Assembly: GCA_015680685.1 (NCBI GenBank)
Contig: MNCI01010141.1
Location: 180,073 to 244,072 of the forward strand
DNA from: Gnetum montanum
Lineage: Eukaryota > Streptophyta > Gnetopsida > Gnetales > Gnetaceae
Length of the DNA stretch: 64,000 nt
Reading direction: 5' to 3'
The position numbers and the translations under genes were made by a program. The notes below the pieces were generated by a model. It was not told the DNA's origin. It saw nothing but the letters and a program-made list of their open reading frames with translations, and searched no databases. The first letter of the stretch is position 1. Every line of letters starts with the position of its first letter. This document shows positions 46,219 to 56,312 of the stretch, one piece after another.

Positions 46219-46290
46219 TTGGGACGAGATATCGTGTACGCGATGTATCGTATACAATATCGCGTCCCATTTACCTATAAATAGGTACCC
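46219..46290 (+). promoter_or_regulatory. Internal U3-like promoter with hairpin and TATA box (element C)
   Basis: TGGGACG (46220-46226) and CGTCCCA (46263-46269) form perfect 7-bp inverted arms around GAGATATCG/CGATGTATCG/AATATCGC words, the same GATATC vocabulary as the LTR U3 of this family. CTATAAATAGG follows at 46275-46285. The LTRs have the same arrangement (GATATC cluster, then TATAAAT). The extra ORF starts about 450 bases downstream. Promoter activity is inferred. Confidence 0.55.
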
Positions 46291-46450
46291 CTGCCACAAC
46301 ACTTAGCATCATTTTGCCATTCACACGGGGGGAGTTTTTGAAATTTTTCTCTGCAACTTCCAATTGAGTGACCCCTGCTTTTCTACTCATATCTCGCTCG
46401 CTGGTACTCTGATTTTACTTCTGTTTGCACCTACTTGAACCTGGAGTGTT

Positions 46451-46472
46451 CAGTTTAGTTATGGGGGAGAAA
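46451..46472 (+). promoter_or_regulatory. Polypurine-tract-like motif before the extra ORF (element C)
   Basis: CAGTTTAGTTATGGGGGAGA is nearly the same as the true tract TTTAGTCATGGGGGTA before the 3' LTR. Element E has the same motif at 54774-54795 (minus), and element A at 3224-3240 (minus). Confidence 0.45.
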
Positions 46473-46731
46473 CACTTGCCGAAAAGTGCCTAACTTTTAT
46501 GAAATTTATCATCGCCCAAAAGACATCAATTAGGGTAATTAACTTTAACACTTAGAATAATTGTGCCTAAAAATCATATAGCCCTTAGGTATATCGGGAA
46601 ACTAAAATGGTAACCACCTAATTCAAGCACAATCACATGTTATAACATAAAATCTTTAATTAAGGTAAGTAGTAAGGTATAACTTAACTTTAAAAACAAC
46701 CTTACTAATGCTTGACCCGTGTGATTGTAGA

Positions 46732-49500
46732 ATGGCTCCGAAATGTGCACAACAGGAGGGTCCTCCCCAAGGTTGAAAGAAATGATCTTAGAGAGGTGAA
46801 AGACAAGGTCCTACCAGGCAACATGTAGAATAGGAGAAGCAATCATTCAGCATCCATCAAGATGAACCTCCTACCGAACAGTCCAGGTAGGCAGAAGGAG
46901 GAGCTGTTGCAGTGCCTGAGCTGGGACAATAACTAACGTTTCCCCTTGAATGTGTTTAGGCTATCCATGAGAAGTCCACATTCACTGCAATGATTGTGGA
47001 GTTAAACTTTAAATATTTTGTAGAGTTCACTCCTAAGGATATTAGCGATCACCTCAAAGGGTCTCTCTTGTGGCCTATCCTCTCTGAAAGTAATGCCTGG
47101 TACCTAAGAGAGATGTACCAATTTTGGCACAATAGGGAGCAAGGCACCACTATTAATATTTGTGGTGTGATAGTTGACTTCTTAGTGCAGGCTATTTTGG
47201 AAGTGTTAAACCTTCCGAATACAGGGTCCCAAGTTACTCAGTTATCCACCCATTCAGACCCCGATGTGTAAAAGGATTGGTAGGAGAAGGCTTATGGCAG
47301 AGATAAAGCATTTGGTGAATTGACGATAGAAGAGAGGGTTTACTTCAAAATTGGAACATATCACCTATTCCCCACAAAAGTCTTAAAAAGAATATTCACG
47401 TATGTGGCTAGAGGATGTGCAGTGTTGATGGGAAAGGTTAACGCTAACCTACCCCATCTTTGTTTGATGGAGATCTTGAGGCGGTTTGAAGAAAAAAAGA
47501 CAGGGAAGATGGCACTGCCTTTCCATTATCTTATCAAACAGCTATGCCAACATGCGGGTATTGGGGGATACACCAATGACATCCTCCAAAAAGCCTAGAC
47601 TACATATGCTGAATTGCAAAAGGCACTAGCTCCAAGAAAAAGCATTGGCGAAGAGTTGAGACCCGAAGAAGAAGAAGAACAGATCACTAGATCACCTGCA
47701 ACTCAACTTGTAGGACCCAGCCAACCTCCAGCCATGGGTCCCAGCCAACAATAAGAAGCAAGGCCTAGGATCATCTGCCACCGCCACAAGACTATAGACC
47801 ATCAATGAGCCATCTTAGGACCATTGTTGAGATGGTCAGTTGGGGAAGTCATGATGATGCAAACCTCTTCCACGTCATTGATCATGCCAATCAGCCTATA
47901 GTTTCATTAGATCCCACAAGGGGGGAAATATCCATTCAAATAGGAGGAGGGGAAAGTAGATTGCCATAACAGATCTCAGGAAATGCGGCATCTTTCCAGG
48001 TGCAGTTAGAGACTGGTGAAGGGACCACAGTGGTGGTCATGCAACACCAAAATGCTACCATAGAAGTGGTTGCAAACCACATCAAAGAATCCTTCAATGT
48101 ACCTTTTGTGCTACTAGTAAATCTTTCAGGAGCACGGGATGCTCAAACTCTGGCCAAAACCTCAATGACTCCTGCGGAACATGAGGATGCGCTAGATCAA
48201 TTGCTACAAATAGGACAAGTCCTAACATCCCTATTTGACATCCCTCAGGATGTCATAGAAATTCAATTAGACCTCATTTCCACAAGGGAATCTGGTCATA
48301 TTCGAAGTGAGGGCCGAGCATGCTGAAGCTGAAGTGCAGAAACTACAAGAGTAGCTCATGGCCTTACAAGTAGCACAACGAGACCTACTACAATTTGTTC
48401 CCGTAGACCAGTTAGATAACTTTATGATCGAGCAACTAACAAAGCTAATCGTAGAGAATAAAAGGGTGGCAAAAGAAAAGGAGAAGGCTGTTTGGGATGC
48501 CTTCCCATTAGAAGCGCAAACCCATGCACATCTTAAGGCACTCAAGGCCTTAGAAGAAGAAAACAAGCAGCTAGTTGTAGACAATCTTCAGTTGACTGCT
48601 GTAGAGAAACAAAAGAATGTTCTCGATGAACACTTTCATTAGTTACGAGAATAATTCATTCAGGTCAACCAAGAAGTAAGCTATTTAGCCAAAGAAAATC
48701 GAACCCTCTCAATGGAGGAGGTATGTGCTATTCATCAAAAATCAGCAATTGAGATAAGCATGTGGTAGAATGAGGCTAAATAACATGAGAAGCTGAAGGA
48801 GCACTTTCATGATCAAGTGGGGATGTACAAAAAAATCCTAGAGAAGGAGATCCATATGGCCAAGGCCCGAATCAACACTATCAATGCTCAACACACTGAT
48901 TAGGGGGCCATATTGGACACCTACGCCTTCGTCCACCAAGCAGAAGTTAAGAACTAGGACCTACAGATTTAGGACTTGATAGAGTACATGGAGTTGGCAA
49001 ACCTCAGATATGCCAACCTTACCATGTTAATAGCAGGGTGCCCGAGAATAAAGCTCGAGCAGTAGGTAGCTTTCACCCATATCAAATACGGAGTAGAATT
49101 TGTAGAATGTAAAAAGCTAGTAGGAAACCTAGATGTTGCAAATTCTAAACTTGAGGTGGTAAAAGCTAGCTACCAAGGACAAAAAGATGTCACAACAGAT
49201 TTGGCTTGATGGCTAACAGACCTTCATGAATACAAGGATAAAGCTAGAGCCTATGAGGAGCAATGATGGGTGTTTGCAACGTGGTATGTCAAAGCCAACT
49301 AAATGTTCCTGCAACTACCCTGTCTGTGGGAAGTGTCGACTCTATCAAACATCGAAACACTAGCATGGACAACACAAGATCCTTGGACTGAAGAGGAGAA
49401 GCTCCAGGCCACACTTCAATTTCATCAAGCTTCAAAGCTTGGAGCACATGACAAAGGGAAAGTTCCCATGGAGGAGCCACCACCACTAGGAACTACATGA
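46732..49500 (+). pseudogene. Extra 3' ORF of element C (globular domain plus long coiled coil)
   Basis: Starts ATGGCTCCGAAATG one base after an acceptor-like TGATTGTAG. Residues about 80-290 form the globular region: LKGSLLWPILSESNAWYLREM, FLVQAILEVLNLPNTG, then ERVYFKIGTYHLFPTKVLKR and PHLCLMEILRRFEEKKTGKMALPFHYLIKQLCQHAGIGG. This resembles the plant transposon protein domain PF20167. After a linker, a coiled coil runs from about 48330 to 49200 (LQVAQRDLLQFVPVDQLDNF, KALKALEEENKQLV, and so on). It ends EEPPPLGTT with TGA at 49498-49500. Several stops split the frame. The family lies between pol (when present) and the 3' LTR. I see no signal peptide or fusion peptide. The function is unknown. 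Confidence 0.8.
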
Positions 49501-49633
49501 GTTTCAAATTTTTGTAGTTGTAGCATTTTTCTATGTTGTGTCTTCCCACATTGCGGCATCATTTCATTTTTTCCCATCTAATAATCCCATACCTATCCAC
49601 TTTGTAATCACTGTAACCCAAGAAAGAGTTTTT

Positions 49634-49650
49634 ATTTAGTCATGGGGGTA
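49634..49650 (+). promoter_or_regulatory. Polypurine tract of element C
   Basis: TTTAGTCATGGGGGTA directly precedes the LTR TGATGGGACG, the standard position for plus-strand priming. Confidence 0.85.
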
Positions 49651-50412
49651 TGATGGGACGTGATATCACATGGGCCATAATATTGTGTCTTCCCCTGCGA
49701 TATCACGTATGCGATATCACAGTCCACCACAATGTCTATAAATAAGAAGTGGCTCTCCCTTGTTCAAACATATAGAAGTTAGATTGTAGCTAGACTCTGG
49801 CAGTTTGATCCCTCTAGAGTTAGATTATTTTTCCTGTGTTTGCCCATAGTGTGGTGAATGTAATTGTATGGCATCCTTTATTTGAGTGTGACATACTTGG
49901 ACACGCACATGATCAGCAATAAAGATGAAGATTACTTCATCATTGTAGCATTCACTTTGTTATTTATTTGTTTATTTAATTGCTATTTACTACTTTCCTA
50001 ATTAGTTTCTCTCACCCTTAAACTCCTAGTAATGCGGAATGAGTACAACTCGATTACAAGCATTTAAGTGTGACTACTTGGCAACCTAGTGGCATACCTA
50101 GGATCTACGCTTGGTAATCCTAGTGGTAGTCATGCATGATGTCCAAGATGTGTATGGATGATCAAGGAATGGATGCTCATCACACTTAGGCTAGATTATA
50201 TTCTCTTACCCTTTCTCTCCTAGCTTATCTTAGTTAATTATTACTTTATACGTGACAATTATAATACTAGTCCAGGTGGGAAGATAGTGAACTATGACCT
50301 ATGGTTAACGATCTAGGTGCCACAACTAGTCCGTCTACAGAGTTCAACTGGATCACACATGAAAATGCTTGTATTTGTATGGTTGAGTCTAGGGGTACCT
50401 CGCCACTCATCA
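49651..50412 (+). repeat. 3' LTR of element C (762 bp)
   Basis: TGATGGGACG...CACTCATCA. It pairs with 20968-21791 apart from one deletion of about 65 bases near 50245. The U3 has a GATATC cluster and TATAAATAAG near 49737. It is followed by the duplicated CTAAG. Confidence 0.92.
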
Positions 50413-51509
50413 CTAAGGTATGGTTCTTTTGATATAACAAGCAATGAATCTACATCATCCATGAATTCATGAATTTCTATGGTATCTTTTAGCTTGGAAT
50501 TGTACGGTCCATTTCTTAATAATAAAACTATTAACGAATTGGTGACTGGGCATTTTTCAAAATGAGGAAGGACTCAAGGATTGAAAAGGGTATGACTTCA
50601 AGAGGATTTGATGCATTTGTGCTGGCCATTCTCTTAGGTGCTTGGATTTTTTCTTCTTGAGTTTTCCTTACCATTCTGACATTTTCCTTACCATGGTGTG
50701 GTTCTCATGCAAAAAAAAAAGTGATAATTCAAAGCACACCCCTTAGAAAAAATAATCATCTGGGCTACAAGCACTGGTTATGGAACTAAACAAACATGTT
50801 CCCTCTAACTAAGGCCCTTTCTCGCTTCCTACTTTTCCCTTTCTCATTTCCTCAAAATGGTGGTGACTCTTTGGCAGAAGCATTCTTGTCACTTCAAGTG
50901 GATGGATTAGCCAAATGTATTAATGTGAAGTCACTGGATGTGGATTGTTTGAGGCTAGATTTGGAATGAGATCTACTAAGTCACATTAACCATAAATACA
51001 CAAGGGGCTGTACACCACCTTGTTCTTGGGANNNNNNNNNNNNNNNNNNNNNNNNNNNNNNNNNNNNNNNNNNNNNNNNNNNNNNNNNNNNNNNNNNNNN
51101 NNNNNNNNNNNNNNNNNNNNNNNNNNNNNNNNNNNNNNNNNNNNNNNNNNNNNNNNNNNNNNNNNNNNNNNNNNNNNNNNNNNNNNNNNNNNNNNTAACC
51201 CCTACACCTTGTGTAGTCACCAGTGTTATATCTCTAGAATCCTTATCTGCCATATCACAACTCAACCAATGGACCTTACACTGAAGCAAGGTATCAACTG
51301 TATTGTAATTTACTTATCCTTGCTCATATGTGACTGTTTTGTATGTGTAGATGTCAATCATACAATAACGGATTGGACCTGGAGAAAACAAATATGATGG
51401 ACTAGTGCTGGAATAGTTGTGCAAGGAACAAGATTGATGGTGCACTCATGGATGGACAATGGAAGGTGCAATCTGTGATATCACAGTCATCCCAAATGAT
51501 GACTTATCA
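50413..51509 (+). other. Probable remainder of element B, with an assembly gap at 51032-51195
   Basis: It starts with the right CTAAG copy (50413-50417). At 50690-50790 it matches, in inverted orientation, the post-integrase spacer of element A (about 4200-4440: AAGGGGTGTGCTTTGAA, CCATAACCAGTGCTTGTAGCCC). That places it as a plus-strand spacer of an A/B-type element. 164 N follow a TTGTTCTTGGGA end. 51196-51509 has no recognised feature except CTGTGATATCACAG near 51474. Confidence 0.5.
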
Positions 51510-51528
51510 TACCCCCACAACTAAATGA
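51510..51528 (-). promoter_or_regulatory. Polypurine tract of element E
   Basis: The minus strand reads CATTTAGTTGTGGGGGTA and then TGATAAG, the same arrangement as in elements C and D. Confidence 0.7.
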
Positions 51529-51675
51529 AAACTCATCCTTGAGTTATAGTGATTACATAGTGGATAGGTATGGGATTATTAGATGGGAAAAATGGGATTA
51601 TGCTACAATGTGGAATGAGAAAAAAATGAAGACACAACACAAAGAATGTTCTACATCTACAAAAATGGGTGGAAC

Positions 51676-54431
51676 TCATGTAGTTCTAGGTGGCAGTGGC
51701 TCCTCCATTGGTGCTTACCCTTTGTCTTATGCTCCAAGTTTTGAGGTTTGATGATGTTGAGGTATGGCCTAGAGCTTCTCCTCTTTGGTCTGAGGGTCTT
51801 GTTCCATCCATGCTAATGTTCCAATGTTTGATAGAGTCGTCACTTTCCACGGATAGGGTAGTTGTGGAAACATTTGATTGGCCTTAACATACCAAGCGAC
51901 GCACACCCTTCATTCGTCCTCATAAGCTCTGGCTTTATCCTTGTACTCTTGAAAATCTACTAGCCATCGAGCCAAATCTACTGCAACACCCTTTTGGCCT
52001 TGGTAGCTTGCCTTTACCACCTCAAGTTTAGAATTTGCAACTTCTAGTTTTTCCAATAGCTTCTTGCAGTCTACAAATTCTGCTTTGTATTTGATATGGG
52101 TGGTTGCTACCTGCTACTTGAGCTCTATCCTCAGGCGCCTTGTTGTTAACATGGCAAGGTTGGCATACCTCAAATTTTCCAACTCCATGTATTCTATCAA
52201 ATCTTAAATCTGCAACTCTCGGCTCTTAACTTCCACTTGGTGGGCAAAGGAATATGTGTCCAATATGGCCCACCGGTTAGTGTGTTGAGAACTGATAGCA
52301 TTGATCTAGGCCTTGGCCATATGGATCTCCTTTTCAAGGATCTATTTGTACATCCCCACCTAACCTTAGAAGTGCTCCTTTAGCTTCTCATGTCGTTTAG
52401 CCTCATTTTTCCATGCACTTATCTCAATGGTTGTCTTTTGATGAATTGCATGTACCTCCTCCATTGAGAGGGTTCAGTTCTCCATGGCTAAACGGCTTAT
52501 GTCTTGGTTGACCTAGATGAATTGTTCTTGCAACTGATGAAAGTGTTCCTCGAGAATGCTCTTCTGCTTCTCCACAGTGGTCAACCGAAGGTTGTTGGCA
52601 GCAAGATATTTATTATCTTCCTGTAAGGCATTGAGTGCTTTAAGATGTGCATGAGTTTGCACCTATGCTACAGAGGCATCCCAAACAACCTTCTCTTTTT
52701 CATCAGCCATCTTTTTATTCTCTGGTATTAGCTTGGTTAGTTGCTCAATTCTGAAATTATCTAAATGGTCTATGGGAACATATTGTAAAGGGTTCCGTTG
52801 TGCTACTTGTAAGGCTACGAGCTGCTCTTGTAGTTTCTACACCTCTACTTTAGCATGCTCAGCCCTCACTTCTATTAAGACCAGCTTCCCCTTCATGGAA
52901 ATGATGTCTGACTAAATTGCTGTAACATCCTAAGGGATGTCAAATAGGGACATCATTACTTGCCATGTTTGGAGCAATCAATCAAGTTCATCCTCATGTT
53001 CCGTAGGAGTCACTGAGGTTCTGGCCAAAGTTTGAGCATCCCATGCTCTTGTGAGATCTACTGGTGGCACAACAAGTACGTTGAAGGATTCTTTGATGTG
53101 ATTTGTAACCACTTCTGCAGCTCCCATGGCATCCTGGTGTTGCATAACCATCATAGTTGTCCCTTCACTAGTTTCTAATTACACCTAGAAAGATGCCACG
53201 TTTCCTGAGATCTGTTATGACCATCTACTTTCCCCTTCTCGTATGTGAATAGATACTTCACCCCTTGTGCGATCCAAAAAAATAGTGGGCATCATCACGA
53301 CTTCCCCAACTAACCATGTTAGAGATGGCCCTAAGATGGCTCATCAACGGTCCGTATTCTTGTAGTAGTGGCGGTTGATCTTGGCCTGTGTTGGGCCCTA
53401 CTTTCTATTGTCAGCTAGGACCTATGCTTGGAGGTTGGGTAGGTTCTGCAAGTTGAGTTGCAGTTGGTCTAGTCGTCTATTCTTCTTCTTCTTCTTCTGG
53501 TCCCAATGTCTCGCCAATGATTTTCCTTGGGGCTGGTGACTTTAAAAATTTAGCATATGAAGTAGTCTGGGCTTTTTAGAGGACATCATTAGTGTACCCC
53601 CAAATATCAGCACATCAACAAAGCGTTCTAATAAGACAAGGAAAAGGAAGCGCCATCTTCCCTATCTTTCGTTCCTCAAACTACCTCAGGATCTCCATTA
53701 AATATAGATGGGGTAGGTTAGTGTTAACCTTTCCCATCAACACTACACATCCTCTAGCCACATACATTGATATTATTTTTAGGCCCTTCGTGGGGAAGAG
53801 GTGATAGGTTCTAATTTTAAAGTAGATCCTCTCTTCCGTCATCAACTCACCAAATGTTTTATCTCTGCCATAAGCCCTTTCCAATCAATCCCATCACATT
53901 GGGGTCTGAACAGGTGGATAACTGAGCAACTTTGGGCCTTGTATTCAAAAGGTTTAATGCTTTCAAAATGGCCTGTGCAGAGAAATCAATTATCACACCA
54001 CAAATATTTATAGTGGTGCCTTGCTCCCTATTGTGCTAGAATTGGTACGTCTTGCCTAGGTACCAGGCACTGCTTTCATAGAGGATAGGCCATAAGGGAG
54101 ACCCTTTGAGGTGATCCCTAATAGCCTTAAGAGTGAATTTTGTAAAAGATTTGAAGTTAAATTCCAAAATCACCGTAGCGAATGTGGACTTTTCATCGAT
54201 GGCCTGAACATAATTTTGGGGCAACATGAGATGTTATCCCTGTTCAGGCACTACAGCAGCTCCTCCTTCTACCTGCTCAAACTGTACGGTAGGTGGATCC
54301 TCTTGATGAATACTAAATGATTGTTCCTCCTATTCTGCATGTTTTTTAATAGGATCTTGTCTTCCACCTCTCCGAGATCATTTGCTTCCACTTTAAGTAG
54401 GACCTTCTTGTTGTCCACGTTACGGGGCCAT
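51676..54431 (-). pseudogene. Extra 3' ORF of element E, degenerate
   Basis: The start at 54431 (ATGGCCCCG) follows an acceptor-like TGTAATTGCAG directly. The globular region is recognisable at 53681-54227 (KGSPLWPILYESSAWYLGKTYQF; EERIYFKIRTYHLFPTKGLK; ARGCVVLMGKVNTNLPHLYLMEILR). The coiled-coil half (about 51900-52900) aligns with 48330-49300 of element C. It ends just before the TCA at 51676-51678 (TGA on minus). Many stops and small indels. Confidence 0.75.
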
Positions 54432-54524
54432 CTGCAATTACACGGGTCAAGCGTTAGTAAGGTTGTTTTTGAAGTTAAGTTATACCTTACTGCTTGTCTT
54501 AATTAATTGATTTTTTTATCTTCA

Positions 54525-54638
54525 TGTGACATTGCCCAAAATATTGTAATAATGAGTCCGTTTTACTTAGGTGGTTTCTANGTGTGACATTGCCCAAAAT
54601 ATTGTAATAATGAGTCCGTTTTACTTAGGTGGTTTCTA
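54525..54638. other. Exact 56-bp duplication around a single N: likely assembly artefact
   Basis: The 56 bases at 54525-54580 are repeated without change at 54583-54638, separated only by the N at 54581 and one G. Two contigs with overlapping ends appear to have been joined without merging. Confidence 0.85.
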
Positions 54639-56312
54639 ATTTTTAATTTTCTAGTATACCTAAGGATTAAATGATTTTTGGGCACAATTATTCTAAGTGT
54701 TATAGCTAATTACCCTAGATGATGTCCTTTCGCCAATGATAAATTTCAAAAAAGTTAGGTGATTTTCGGTAGGTGTCCCTCCCCCATGACTAAGCTAAAC
54801 ACTCCAGGTTTACGAAATTAAAATTAGAGTACCAACGAGTGAGATAGAGAGTGAAAAGCAAAGGTGTCACACTCGTAAGTCGTAGAGAAAAACTTGAAAA
54901 ACTCCCCTGCGTGAATGGAAAGAAATGATGCTAAGTGTTACATATCATGGCCTATCGATGTTATAGGCTTGAGGGAAAAATTGAATTTTTAGGGTTCTTT
55001 GGAAAATAAAATATGAAAGCAAGGACATGTGGCACATGTTAAAGGTTGCTAGGCTAATTCCATTAATTCGAAAGGCACAATTAATTATGATGGTGTGGAT
55101 TTTATCAATAAATCCTTGGATGGGAGAAAAAGGCTATGTAATGGTACATAGGAACATTAAAATTCAAAGGGATAATAGTAGAGAAAAATGTTATGAAAAA
55201 TTATGGTGAGGGTAAGAAATGGTGTGTGAGCTATGTCATAAGTGAAGATTACAAAAGATTACACAAGTGGATCCTCCCCAAAGCAGGTTCTTACCTATAA
55301 TGCCCTTGTGTAACCACACTTAAAGTGTCTATGGGCACTAGAAGGGTTAAATGTAATCTACACTAATTTTACAAAACACATACATGTAATTATCACTGGA
55401 ACGACGTAAGAATTCCATGCTACATGGGACATGAGCAATAATTACACGAATAGTAAGATGAGATGAACTATAGAAGGGGATCGTAGAGATTGGGACATGA
55501 GGTAACTAACCCAGGGCACAGTGAATCTTACATTGTAAAGCATGACTAAGGTGTCATTAACCCATCGTTCCAAGATCAAGACCAAGTCCATTCCTCTAAT
55601 TAGTGACCTGGCATTGTTTCATTCCATGATGAGAAACTATGAGAGTACCATAACAATAAGGTGTACGATCACTTGGCATTTTGTTCAAGGGAGGAGTGAT
55701 TTTTTTTGTGGCACTTTGTTTTTCTTCTTTTCTTTTCTTTTTTTCTTTTCTTCTTTCTCTTTTTTTTTTTGAATACTGGATCCAAGGAAGCTGCCAACCT
55801 TTAGGCATGGATGCATGTCTTTCTAATGGGATCCCCTAGAATAGTATTGGATTTTTGAGTGCCTTTTTTATTACTCTTACTCCCATTTTGCATTAGATCT
55901 ACAAGGATCTTAGTGCAACCACGTTGCATGATAACTCCCACAGATGTCACCAAACAGAATCCGCAAGTCTTCTTGATGTCACACCCTAATCATTCCCTCT
56001 TGGTCCATCCTTCTTCATTCTAGGTACAATGAACACAAAATTAGTTTTAATTTTTAAAAATGTCAAGAATATCACTATACCCTCAAACAGAACCTCTTAT
56101 TTGTAGAGTGGATGAGCGGGTGTAATGGGCTCACTATCCAAATAATTGCTCACTTGAAACTTAACAACATAGAACACACCTCAACCCACGATCCACATGA
56201 GTGTTTTATTCATATATGAGATTACTTACAAAAATGTAAAAGGACAAAAAGGTAAAATAAGAAAGTTGTAAAATCAAAGAAACTGAAAAATATTTATTAA
56301 CCCTACTTGTTA
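54639..56312 (-). other. Pol-less spacer of element E
   Basis: Homologous, inverted, to 44830-46700 of element C. The polypurine-like motif TTAGTCATGGGGGAGGGAC lies at 54774-54795 (minus). The internal TATA/hairpin module seen in C at 46219-46290 is only partly kept here (about 54940-54985, with CCATGATATG and CGATAGG). A low-complexity T-rich stretch lies at 55697-55775. Confidence 0.55.

Larger units (their letters stand above)
20968..50412 (+). mobile_element. Element C: non-autonomous LTR element (gag plus extra ORF, no pol), split by element II
   Basis: 5' LTR 20968-21791, primer binding site, gag (21932-23132 and 44057-44829), spacer, internal promoter-like module, extra ORF (46732-49500), polypurine tract (49634-49650), 3' LTR 49651-50412, and an exact CTAAG duplication. 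Without element II it is about 8.5 kb. No protease, RT, RNase H or integrase is detectable between the gag stop and the extra ORF. Element E has the same layout, so the pol loss appears to be a property of the family. Confidence 0.88.

Noticed and set aside
46732-49500. Extra 3' ORF as a retroviral envelope gene
   Set aside because: It is in the envelope position and may be spliced, but no signal peptide, fusion peptide or transmembrane anchor is visible; globular domain plus coiled coil is all that can be supported.
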